From NCBI GenBank assembly GCA_003133345.1, contig PKXB01000173.1, positions 1 through 11,048 of the forward strand: DNA of 11,048 bases, given 5' to 3'. Shown here piece by piece: positions 1-6,480 of the stretch (positions within the stretch are counted from its first letter, which is position 1; each line of letters opens with the position of its first letter). The translations under genes and the position numbers were made by a program. The stretch is from Hyphomicrobiales bacterium (lineage in GTDB: Bacteria; Pseudomonadota; Alphaproteobacteria; Rhizobiales; Xanthobacteraceae). A model generated the notes under the pieces. The model did not search any database. It was not told where the DNA came from and saw only the letters and a list, made by a program, of their open reading frames with translations.

Positions 1-64
1 CCAATATTTTGACCATACGGGTCACGATGTCCGATTCAGTATCGTGCGGTTTTGACGTGACCTG

Positions 65-1357
65 TTACGGCCTGTCAACGACGATGGCACGAAAGTCGTT
101 CACGTTGGTGTAGGTCGGGCCGGTCGACAGCAAGTCCTTGAGTGCGGCGAAAAATCCGGTTGAATTATTGTCGGCAAGAAACGCGGCGGGATCGAGGCCA
201 AGCGCCTGGGCCCGCGCCACGGTTTGCCCGTCGAGCAGCGCGCCGGCGGGGTCGCTGGCCGCGCCGGCGCCGCCGTCGGTGCCGTCGGTGTCGCCGGCCA
301 ATGCCGCCACCGCCGGCATGCCGGCAAGCCCCATCGCCAGCGCCAAAGCGTATTCCTGATTGGGCCCGCCGCGGCCCTGGCCCCGGATGGTGACCGTCAG
401 TTCGCCGCCCGAGAGGATCACCGCGCGTGAGCTTTTCGCGCGCAGCTCGCGCGCGAGCTTTGCATGCGCCGCCGCCACCTCGCGCGCCTCGCCTTCGACG
501 CGATCGCCTAAGGACATGCATTCGTAGCCGGCGGCGCGCACCGCGGCCTCAGCCGCGCGCAGTGAATCGGCCGGCCGCGCCGCCAGCACGAATTGGCTGC
601 CGGCGAATACCGGATCGCCGGTCTTCGGCGATTCATTGTTCGCATCGGTAAGCGCAGCGGTCACGCTTGTCGGAAGATCGAGCCGGTATTTGGCGACGAT
701 GGCGCGCGCTTGCGTGAGCGTCGTCGGATCGGGCACGGTCGGGCCGGAGCCGATCGCCGAAGGATCGTCGCCCGGCACGTCGGAGATCGCGATGGTGACA
801 AGCTTTGCCGGATAGGCGTAGCGGGCCAGCCGTCCGCCCTTGATGCGCGAGAGATGTTTGCGCACCGTATTGATCTCGCCGATGGTCGCGCCCGAACGCA
901 GCAGCGCGCGCGTCACCGCCTGCTTGTCGGCGAAAGTGACGCCGGCCACCGGCGCGATCCAGTTGGCGGAGGCGCCGCCCGACATCAGCACCAACACCAG
1001 GTCGGAGGCCGTCGCGCCGTCGGCGAATTCAAGAGCGCGCAAGGCGGCTTCCAACCCCGCTCCATCCGGCACCGGATGGCCGGCTTCGATCATGGTCACG
1101 ATCTGCAAAGGCCTGCCGTAGCCGTGACGCGCCACGGCAATTCCACAGAGGCGTTCGGGATCAAGCTTCAAACGATCGAGATAAAAGCCTTCCGCCACTT
1201 CGGCCATGGACCCCGCCGCCTTGCCGGCGGCGAGCAGAATGAGTCGGCCCACAGGCGGCGGCGGCAACAGCGGCGGCAGGCAGCTCGCGGGGTGTGCCGC
1301 AGCTACCGCAGTGCGAAACAAGTCTGCGAGAAATGCGCGCAGGGGGGCGTCCATCAT
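65..1357 (-). CDS. Glycerate 2-kinase (DUF4147/MOFRL family)
   Basis: Cytoplasmic kinase predicted to phosphorylate D-glycerate to 2-phosphoglycerate with ATP, linking glyoxylate, serine or tartrate breakdown to lower glycolysis. Relatives are often annotated as hydroxypyruvate reductase (TtuD), an older name. The 430 residues match the family length. The N-terminal DUF4147 domain shows GKAAGSMA (about 45-52), a glycine-rich SGGAS (126-130), RKHLSRIKGGRLA (166-178) and SDVPGDDPSAIGSGPT (192-207). The C-terminal MOFRL domain shows SGGELTVTIRGQGRGGPNQE (316-335), GDTDGTDG (355-362) and a TGPTYTNVNDF end (412-422). All expected motifs are present, so the gene looks intact. SGGAS replaces the more usual SGGGS, a small change. 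Two adjacent ATGs (1357 and 1354) lie about five bases downstream of a weak AGGA. The gene is divergent from the CocE-like hydrolase. The family call is secure; the physiological substrate is inferred. Confidence 0.92.
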   Translation of the reverse strand: MMDAPLRAFLADLFRTAVAAAHPASCLPPLLPPPPVGRLILLAAGKAAGSMAEVAEGFYLDRLKLDPERLCGIAVARHGYGRPLQIVTMIEAGHPVPDGAGLEAALRALEFADGATASDLVLVLMSGGASANWIAPVAGVTFADKQAVTRALLRSGATIGEINTVRKHLSRIKGGRLARYAYPAKLVTIAISDVPGDDPSAIGSGPTVPDPTTLTQARAIVAKYRLDLPTSVTAALTDANNESPKTGDPVFAGSQFVLAARPADSLRAAEAAVRAAGYECMSLGDRVEGEAREVAAAHAKLARELRAKSSRAVILSGGELTVTIRGQGRGGPNQEYALALAMGLAGMPAVAALAGDTDGTDGGAGAASDPAGALLDGQTVARAQALGLDPAAFLADNNSTGFFAALKDLLSTGPTYTNVNDFRAIVVDRP

Positions 1358-1435
1358 CCGATCCTAGCTGCCCAGCGGGACGAAAACATGCATAGATATC
1401 ATGACTTCCGTCTTTGAACCGAAGTGCGACTGCCC

Positions 1436-3073
1436 ATGATCGATGACATTGTTCGAATCGATGCCCGCGACGGAACATCGATCGGCGTGCGCATCTATCG
1501 TCCGGATGGCGCCGGTCCTTATCCGGCGCTGTTGGGGGCGGCGCCCTACCGCTTCGACAACAATAGTCTTCCGGCGAGCGCACAATTTCTGTGGCGCGAG
1601 ACCGGGCCGATCGAATGGTACGTCGAGCAGGGCTACGCCTACGTGCATATGGACGTGCGTGGCAGCGGCCGCTCCGGCGGTCAATTTGAATTTATGGGCC
1701 GCGGCGAACAGAACGACCTCTACGACGTGATCGAATGGATCGGAAAGCAATCATGGTGCTCCGGCAAGGTCGGCGGCATCGGCCAGTCGTATTTTTGCAT
1801 GCTGCAATGGTTCATGGGCGCGCTCGCGCCGCCCTCACTTTCCTGCATCGCCGCCCATGATGGATTGGCGGATGCCTACCGCGCCGGCTGTTATCACGGC
1901 GGCATTCCTTGCGATTTCTTTCCCGGCTACTGGTGGTACCAGAATCGCTTCATCAACCGCTTCCCGGCCAGCGGGCCGTCGCGCGAGCAGGACACCGACC
2001 TGACGGGAATGGTTGCCGCCCATCCGACCTATGACGCGTTCTGGCGCGAACGCAGCGCCTGGGAGGTGCTCGATAAGATCAAAGTGCCGCTCTACTCGAG
2101 CGGCGTCTGGGGCAAAATGCAGTTGCACACGCGCGGTAATATCGACGGTTATCTGCGCGCCAGCGGACCGAAAAAACTGCGCATGTCCGGCGTGCCGAAC
2201 GCCTGGGCGGCGGCGGCGGAATTCTCCAGCGTCGAATTCCACCAGCGCGTGCTGCTGCCGTTTTACGATCATTATCTGAAGGGCAAGAGCACGGACTACC
2301 TGGCGCGGCCGAATGTCGAATACGCCGTGCGCGGCGCCAACGTCATGCGCAGCGCCGAGACGTGGCCGCCGCCGGGCATCAAATACACGCGCTGGTTCTT
2401 GAATGCCTCGCCGTCCGGCAGCGTCACCTCGTTGAACGACGGCGGGCTCTCGCCGCAAGCCGCTGCGGGCGTGCCATCGACCAGCTACAAGTATCCCAAT
2501 CCCGGCTGGGTCGCCGGCGTGGTCGGCTTCGGACCGAGCGGGCCGGCCGGCGGCTTCGATCCGGTACGCCGGGTGCTGACTTTCACCACCGCGCCGGTCG
2601 ACCGCGATCTCGAAATCTGCGGGCCGATCAAGCTCGTGCTCTATGCCTCGTCGAGCGCGCGCGACACCGACTTCTTCATCAAGCTTTCCGACCAATTCCC
2701 GCAAGCTCCCGACGACCGCGCCAAAGGTTTGAACCCGTTCGCCGAGCTGATCACGCGCGGCTGGCTGCGCGCGTCGCACCGCGCGCTCGATCCTGAACAC
2801 AGCACCGAGATGGTGCCCTATCACGGCCATTCCGATCCGCAGCCGCTGACGCCGAATGAAATCTACAAATTCGAGATCAGCCTCGAGCCGATGGCTTATC
2901 TGATCAAGCAGGGCCACCGCCTGCGGCTCGAAATAGTCAACGGCGACTCGCCCGTTAGCGAGGCGCTATGGCCGCATTATTACCGGCCCGACAAGGTTGG
3001 CAGCGACACCATTCATCACGATCCGGCGCATCCGTCGGAAATGATTTTGCCGGTCTCGCCCGCCCCACCCTGA
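1436..3073 (+). CDS. CocE/NonD family (S15-type) alpha/beta hydrolase
   Basis: Predicted serine hydrolase of the X-Pro dipeptidyl-peptidase/cocaine esterase superfamily, acting on ester or amide bonds; the substrate is unknown. Numbering is from the GTG at 1424. The core has the RIYRPDG start (24-30), HMDVRGSGRSGG (75-86) and the nucleophile elbow GIGQSYF with Ser122. The C-terminal half has the family's jelly-roll module (about 375-545), including DLEICGPIKLVLYASSSARDT and a final GHRLRLEIVNGDSP. The usual Asp (Gly-Trp-Tyr-Asp type) is not seen at 225-232, which reads SSGVWGKM. The Gly-x-x-His region reads SGVPNAW (256-262), so the standard Asp/His partners look replaced. No signal peptide is visible, so it is probably cytoplasmic. 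Neither the ATG at 1436 nor the GTG at 1424 has a clear ribosome binding site; I prefer the ATG. About 545 residues. The family is secure; activity is uncertain. Confidence 0.88.
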   Translation: MIDDIVRIDARDGTSIGVRIYRPDGAGPYPALLGAAPYRFDNNSLPASAQFLWRETGPIEWYVEQGYAYVHMDVRGSGRSGGQFEFMGRGEQNDLYDVIEWIGKQSWCSGKVGGIGQSYFCMLQWFMGALAPPSLSCIAAHDGLADAYRAGCYHGGIPCDFFPGYWWYQNRFINRFPASGPSREQDTDLTGMVAAHPTYDAFWRERSAWEVLDKIKVPLYSSGVWGKMQLHTRGNIDGYLRASGPKKLRMSGVPNAWAAAAEFSSVEFHQRVLLPFYDHYLKGKSTDYLARPNVEYAVRGANVMRSAETWPPPGIKYTRWFLNASPSGSVTSLNDGGLSPQAAAGVPSTSYKYPNPGWVAGVVGFGPSGPAGGFDPVRRVLTFTTAPVDRDLEICGPIKLVLYASSSARDTDFFIKLSDQFPQAPDDRAKGLNPFAELITRGWLRASHRALDPEHSTEMVPYHGHSDPQPLTPNEIYKFEISLEPMAYLIKQGHRLRLEIVNGDSPVSEALWPHYYRPDKVGSDTIHHDPAHPSEMILPVSPAPP

Positions 3074-3076
3074 AAT

Positions 3077-3094
3077 GCGGGACACCCCGCTTTT
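3077..3094 (+). terminator. Possible short intrinsic terminator after the hydrolase gene
   Basis: A GCGGG/CCCGC inverted repeat (3077-3081 and 3086-3090) with an ACAC loop is followed directly by TTTT, starting three bases after the hydrolase stop codon. The stem is all G-C but only five pairs and the T tract is short, so termination may be partial. If real, it makes the downstream permease depend mainly on its own promoter. Confidence 0.35.
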
Positions 3095-3127
3095 CACGGC
3101 TTCACCGGCGGCATAGCATTCGATTAA

Positions 3128-3150
3128 GGGCCGCAATGGCCCGTATAAAA
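3128..3150 (+). promoter_or_regulatory. Possible promoter/operator for the MFS permease gene
   Basis: A perfect GGGCC/GGCCC inverted repeat (3128-3132 and 3138-3142, five-base spacer) sits immediately before TATAAA (3144-3149), a good -10-like hexamer 26 bases before the permease start. No convincing -35 lies at the right spacing, so it could be an activator- or repressor-controlled promoter. This is pattern reading only. The implied leader would be about 20 bases and contain the strong GGGGGAGGGA ribosome binding site at 3163-3172. Confidence 0.25.
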
Positions 3151-3175
3151 CGAAGATTGCCCGGGGGAGGGAACA

Positions 3176-4528
3176 ATGGCGGATCAACCAGTCGTTCAGG
3201 TATCGCGGCTGCTCGACGAGCGCGGCCTGAGCTCGTTCCAGATCAAGCTGCTCATCTGGTCGTTCTTCATCGTCCTCATCGACGGCTACGATATTGCCGC
3301 CATCGCCTTCGCCGCGCCTAGCCTTGCTAAAGAATGGGCCTTGAAACCAGGCTCGCTCGGTCCGGTCTTCAGCGCCAGCCTCGTCGGCATTCTCTTTGGT
3401 TCGGCACTCTTTGGCTGGGTGGGCGACCGCTATGGCCGCAAGGCGGCGCTGGTCGGCTCGAATTTGCTGTTCGGCGTATTCACCTTGGCCGCCGCCTATT
3501 CGACCAACCTCGATCAAATGTTCTGGCTGCGGCTGCTCGCGGGGCTGGGCATCGGCGGCGTCGTTCCCAATGTCGTCTCCATCAATGCCGAGTCCGCGCC
3601 GCGCAAGTTGCGCGCCACGCTGGCGATTATAGGCGTCGGCTGCGTGCCGCTCGGCGGCGCCATACCGGGATTTGTGACGGCCGTGTTTGTGCCGCAATAC
3701 GGCTGGCAAATCCTGTTCCTGATCGGCGGCATCGTGCCAATCATCATCGCCATCGCCGCAATGATCGGTCTGCCGGAATCGATCAAATTCATGGCGCTGC
3801 ATGAAAGCCAGCGCCGCAAAATGGAATCCACCATCAAGGCCATCCAGCCCGAGTACCAGGTGCCGGCCAACGCCAAATTCGTCATCGAGGACGAGAAGCA
3901 GTTTCCCGGCTTCAACCCGGGCTATCTGTTCCGCGACGGCCTTGCGCTGATCACGCCGCTGCTGTGGCTGCTGTTTGCGCTCAACCTGATGGGTTATTTC
4001 TTCCTCATCAGCTGGACCCCGACGTTGATGACGGCCGCCAAGCTTCCGCCGGCCACGGCGGCGCTCGCCGGCGCGATGTTGCAAGCGGGCGGTACCGTCG
4101 GCGCGCTGTCGCTGTGCTGGTGGCTGCAAAAACATCGCTTTTTCGCCGTCGCGATCATGTTCGTGGTCGCCGTGCCGGTGGTCGGCTCGATCGGCTATGC
4201 CGGGTTGACGTCGAAGGCCGCCTTGCTGACCGCGACATTCTTTGCCGGTTTCTTCGTGCTCGGAATCCAATCCGCCATCAATGCCATCGGGGCGCTGATC
4301 TACCCGACCTCATTACGCGCCAACGGCTCGGGGTGGGAACTGGGCATCGGGCGCATCGGATCGATCGCCGGGCCGTTGGTCGGCGCAATGCTGATTGGGC
4401 TGCCGGTTCAGAGCCTATATATGTGGTCCGCGCTGCCCTTTGCGGTCGGCGCGGTGATTTGCTTTGCGATTCATCGCCTCAATACAGCGCGCTTGGTGGC
4501 ACGTCCGGAATTGCGCGACGCGCAATAG
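3176..4528 (+). CDS. MFS transporter, aromatic acid:H+ symporter (AAHS/PcaK-like) family
   Basis: Inner-membrane proton-coupled permease of 450 residues with about 12 predicted helices. DGYD at 36-39 in helix 1 matches the acidic signature of AAHS members such as PcaK, where the aspartates are needed for 4-hydroxybenzoate transport. The MFS loop motif GWVGDRYGRKAA (80-91) follows helix 2, RLLAGLGIGGVVPN (119-132) forms helix 4, and LPES (199-202) ends the N-terminal half. A cytoplasmic loop of about 50 residues (203-252) separates the two bundles. The ATG at 3176 is set by the strong ribosome binding site GGGGGAGGGA (3163-3172). The gene follows the CocE-like hydrolase by 102 bases and converges on the flavin monooxygenase gene, so a carboxylated, possibly aromatic, substrate is plausible. 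Related MFS families (sugar, sialate) share some motifs, so the substrate is an inference. Confidence 0.9.
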   Translation: MADQPVVQVSRLLDERGLSSFQIKLLIWSFFIVLIDGYDIAAIAFAAPSLAKEWALKPGSLGPVFSASLVGILFGSALFGWVGDRYGRKAALVGSNLLFGVFTLAAAYSTNLDQMFWLRLLAGLGIGGVVPNVVSINAESAPRKLRATLAIIGVGCVPLGGAIPGFVTAVFVPQYGWQILFLIGGIVPIIIAIAAMIGLPESIKFMALHESQRRKMESTIKAIQPEYQVPANAKFVIEDEKQFPGFNPGYLFRDGLALITPLLWLLFALNLMGYFFLISWTPTLMTAAKLPPATAALAGAMLQAGGTVGALSLCWWLQKHRFFAVAIMFVVAVPVVGSIGYAGLTSKAALLTATFFAGFFVLGIQSAINAIGALIYPTSLRANGSGWELGIGRIGSIAGPLVGAMLIGLPVQSLYMWSALPFAVGAVICFAIHRLNTARLVARPELRDAQ

Positions 4529-4529
4529 C

Positions 4530-4574
4530 GCATGATCCCGAAAAGTGGGAACCGGTTTTCGGATAAGATCATGC
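4530..4574. repeat. Rhizobial-type imperfect palindromic repeat between convergent genes
   Basis: Outer arms GCATGATC (4530-4537) and GATCATGC (4567-4574) are perfect inverted copies. Inner arms CCGAAAA (4538-4544) and TTTTCGG (4556-4562) pair next, with ATAA (4563-4566) left as a one-sided bulge and an 11-base loop containing AACCGG. The element begins one base after the permease stop and ends 16 bases before the stop of the convergent monooxygenase gene. I recognise the core as a short dispersed intergenic repeat common in Bradyrhizobium/Rhodopseudomonas-like genomes; this is from memory. A hairpin here could act as a bidirectional transcript end or 3'-stabiliser. Confidence 0.75.
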
Positions 4575-4590
4575 ACAAGCAAAAATAGCG

Positions 4591-5679
4591 TCAGAACGGC
4601 TCGTAATCTCGCAACGCGGGAATGACCTTTTCACCGAATAGGCGAATGGATCGCAGCAGGTCGGCCTCGGGCAGATCGGAGAAATTGAATTCGCCCATGA
4701 AGACGTTGAACAGGCCGGCTTGCGCAGCCGCGTGAATCTTATTCGCAACCGTCTCGGGCGAGCCGATGAACACTAGCTCGTGCTTCATCAGATAGTCCGC
4801 ATCGAACAGATTGGCCATGATCTCCGACGCGCCTGGCTCGCCGCGGCCGATGAATTTCTTGGCGTGCTCGCGCACGCGGCTCTCGAAAGTCTCGCCCGGT
4901 TGCGGCGGCGGCAGGAAGCCTTCGTAGGCGCGGGCAGCCCGCGCCAGGGCGACGCCGAGCGCCTTCTCGTCGGTCTCGTCCACATGCACGATGGTGCAAT
5001 AGGCGATGTTCGGCTGGCGCGGCCAGCCGGCCTTGCTCCAGTCGTCGAGGAATTTGCGATAGCGCGGCGCGGCGTCGGCGCGCGGATAAACCAGGAAATA
5101 GCCGGGATTAATCCCCTTGGCCGCGCAGAACTCGAGCGTCTGCGGATCGCGGCTCATCATCCAGAGCGGCGGATGCGGGCGCTGCATCGGCTGCACGGAA
5201 ATCTGCGCGCTCTCTGTGTGATGGACGTCGCCATGAAACGAGAACGGCTGTTTCTCGCCATAGGCGGCGCGCAGATAGTCGACAAATTCGAGCGTGGGCG
5301 ACTTGCGTAAATTATAGTCGAGCCCGAACGGCTTGAAATAATCCGCGTTGATGCCCGGCACCAATCCAACCTCCATGCGCCCACCGAGCATCTGATCGAC
5401 GATTGCAATCTCTTCGGCCAGACGCAGCGGATGGTAGAGCGGCACGACATAGCCCATGGGACCGATCCGCATGCGGCGGGTGCGCGCGCCGGCGCCGACC
5501 GCGTACAGGCTGGGCGACGACATCCAGCTTTCGTCGGGGCGGAAGTGGTGTTCGACGCAAAAGCCGTAATCGAAGCCGAGCGCGTCGCACGCTTGCAGCT
5601 CACGCCACAATTGCTCGTAGCGCTGGTGCGGGGTCATCCCCGGTTTGCCCCAAATATGAGAAAAATGGGCGAACTTCAT
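4591..5679 (-). CDS. LLM-class flavin-dependent oxidoreductase (bacterial luciferase-like)
   Basis: Predicted FMN-dependent monooxygenase with a TIM-barrel fold that uses reduced flavin from a partner reductase and O2; the substrate is unknown. The 362 residues match the family. Visible signatures are the first strand MKFAHFSHIWG, VEHHF (42-46, flavin-pocket strand), RMRIGPMGYVVPLYHPLRLA (69-88), LGGRMEVGLVPG (98-109), PPLWMMSRDPQT (170-181) and a C-terminal FIGSPETVANKI. An open frame continues 121 codons upstream, but this start is chosen because GAGGTGG (5687-5693) lies seven bases before the ATG, the first strand begins here, and the extension would overlap the DUF1244 gene antisense. No flavin reductase is adjacent. 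The gene is divergent from DUF1244 and convergent with the permease, so it has its own promoter, probably in 5680-5771. Fold call secure. Confidence 0.9.
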   Translation of the reverse strand: MKFAHFSHIWGKPGMTPHQRYEQLWRELQACDALGFDYGFCVEHHFRPDESWMSSPSLYAVGAGARTRRMRIGPMGYVVPLYHPLRLAEEIAIVDQMLGGRMEVGLVPGINADYFKPFGLDYNLRKSPTLEFVDYLRAAYGEKQPFSFHGDVHHTESAQISVQPMQRPHPPLWMMSRDPQTLEFCAAKGINPGYFLVYPRADAAPRYRKFLDDWSKAGWPRQPNIAYCTIVHVDETDEKALGVALARAARAYEGFLPPPQPGETFESRVREHAKKFIGRGEPGASEIMANLFDADYLMKHELVFIGSPETVANKIHAAAQAGLFNVFMGEFNFSDLPEADLLRSIRLFGEKVIPALRDYEPF

Positions 5680-5686
5680 GACGCGA

Positions 5687-5693
5687 CCACCTC
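5687..5693 (-). promoter_or_regulatory. Ribosome binding site fixing the monooxygenase start
   Basis: On the minus strand GAGGTGG lies seven bases upstream of the ATG at 5679. It supports the short (362-residue) form of the flavin monooxygenase rather than a start much further upstream. Confidence 0.65.
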
Positions 5694-5771
5694 GGCTCCG
5701 GGCGCGAATGCTACTATGGAACTCGGCTTTGCACGTGCTTATGTTAGCGGACAGAAAGGCAGGATAAACCC

Positions 5772-6068
5772 ATGGACGACAAGACACGCACCGAGCTGGA
5801 GGCCGCCGTTTACCGACGGCTGGTCGAGCATCTGCGCGCGCGCACCGACGTGCAGAACATCGACATGATGAATCTCGCCGGCTTCTGCCGCAATTGCCTG
5901 TCGAACTGGATGAAGGACGCCGCCGAAGCCACCGGCGTGCCCATGAGCAAGGATGAGAGCCGCGCGATCGTCTATGGCATGCCCTATGACGAATGGCGCA
6001 AAAAGCACCATAAAGAAGCCAGCCCCGGGCAAAAGGCGGCATTCGAAAAGTCCAGCCCCCGGCATTAG
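5772..6068 (+). CDS. DUF1244 domain-containing small protein
   Basis: Small soluble protein of 98 residues, almost entirely the DUF1244 domain common in alpha- and gammaproteobacteria; function unknown. Recognisable parts are the helical N-terminus (RRLVEHLRAR), the NLAGFCRNCLSNW block (34-46) with a Cys39-x2-Cys42 pair, and the typical C-terminal IVYGMPYDEWRKKHH followed by an EASPGQKAAF segment. The cysteine pair could bind metal or be redox active, but only two cysteines are present, so a metal site would need partner residues or a dimer. There is no signal peptide or membrane segment. The ATG at 5772 is preceded by an AAAGGCAGGA ribosome binding site. It lies 92 bases from the divergent monooxygenase gene and 126 bases upstream of gapR on the same strand. 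Confidence 0.88.
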   Translation: MDDKTRTELEAAVYRRLVEHLRARTDVQNIDMMNLAGFCRNCLSNWMKDAAEATGVPMSKDESRAIVYGMPYDEWRKKHHKEASPGQKAAFEKSSPRH

Positions 6069-6142
6069 TTCATATTATTTGCTTGTGAACAGCGTGGATG
6101 ACGGCGGCATTGCCTTGACCTGAGGCGGGCATATTCCGAAAG

Positions 6143-6188
6143 CTTCTTGGCAAAGCGGCGGCTCGGACCGCCCCTCATTGCCAAGGAG
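6143..6188 (+). promoter_or_regulatory. Hairpin sequestering the gapR ribosome binding site
   Basis: CTTCTTGGCAA (6143-6153) can pair without interruption to TTGCCAAGGAG (6178-6188), eleven pairs with one G-U. Inside it GGCGG (6157-6161) pairs with CCGCC (6168-6172) around a six-base loop. The 3' arm contains the entire AAGGAG Shine-Dalgarno (6183-6188) of gapR, whose ATG is at 6195. In RNA this would hide the ribosome binding site and could give translational control by temperature, a protein or a small RNA. It matters only if transcription starts upstream of 6143. The pairing is seen directly; the role is inferred. Confidence 0.5.
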
Positions 6189-6194
6189 ACATCA

Positions 6195-6470
6195 ATGCCT
6201 GCCACCGCCGCCGCCCAAAAAGAACAGCCCGCCACCCGCTTCGCCAAGGATCAGCTCAAGGCCTTCGTCGAGCGCATCGAGCGGCTTGAGGAGGAGAAGA
6301 AGGCGACCTCCGACGATATCCGCGACGTCTATGCCGAGGCCAAGGGCACCGGCTACGACATCAAGGCGCTGCGCACCATCGTCAGCCTGCGCAAGCAGGA
6401 CACCGACGAGCGCCGCGAGCAGCAGGCCGTGCTGGAGACCTACATGAACGCTTTGGGGATGCTGAACTAA
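6195..6470 (+). CDS. gapR: GapR family DNA-binding protein (DUF2312/UPF0335)
   Basis: Small nucleoid-associated protein of 91 residues. In Caulobacter, GapR binds AT-rich and overtwisted DNA ahead of replication and transcription, aids topoisomerases and is important for growth and chromosome replication. The sequence is the whole family domain: a long charged helix/coiled coil (about 15-48, [20 protein letters not shown] then [16 protein letters not shown]), the [17 protein letters not shown] signature (51-67) and a C-terminal helix ending in [10 protein letters not shown]. The start at 6195 is fixed by AAGGAGA (6183-6189) and by family length; the open frame continues 16 codons upstream without family resemblance. 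It lies downstream of DUF1244 and converges on the DUF882 gene, whose stop is only ten bases away. A stem covering its ribosome binding site suggests translational control. Family call very secure. Confidence 0.93.
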   Translation: MPATAAAQKEQPATRFAKDQLKAFVERIERLEEEKKATSDDIRDVYAEAKGTGYDIKALRTIVSLRKQDTDERREQQAVLETYMNALGMLN

Positions 6471-6480
6471 AGCGGCTGGA

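Noticed and set aside
1..64. Sequence before the glycerate kinase stop codon
   Set aside because: Too short to assign; only small imperfect inverted repeats (for example GACC/GGTC), no gene or convincing terminator.
593..1417. Open frame on the plus strand (274 codons) antisense to the glycerate kinase
   Set aside because: Arg/His-rich composition with no domain resemblance; the opposite frame has all kinase motifs.
1835..2917. Open frame on the minus strand (360 codons) inside the hydrolase gene
   Set aside because: Arg/Ala-rich, no motif and no ribosome binding site; a shadow of the hydrolase.
2966..4270. Long open frame on the minus strand (434 codons) across the MFS permease gene
   Set aside because: It is antisense to a clear membrane transporter, is rich in Arg/Gln/Asp/Glu/His without any recognisable domain, and is what high-GC codon use on the other strand produces.
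5717..5733. Sigma-54-like promoter TGGAAC...TTTGCA between the monooxygenase and DUF1244 genes
   Set aside because: The GG to GC spacing is one base too long, and -24/-12 promoters are strict about this.
5731..5738. GCACGTGC palindrome in the divergent 5680-5771 region
   Set aside because: An eight-base palindrome is expected by chance in GC-rich DNA, and no second copy or known operator match was seen.
5680..6042. N-terminal extension of 121 codons of the flavin monooxygenase
   Set aside because: It overlaps the DUF1244 gene on the other strand, is Arg/Ser/Cys-rich, and the ATG at 5679 has its own ribosome binding site and begins the first barrel strand.
6115..6143. TTGACC as a -35 box for gapR
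   Set aside because: No acceptable -10 hexamer at 16-18 bases (it reads GAAAGC). A TATTAT at 6073-6078 looks like a -10 but lacks a -35. The promoter position is left open.
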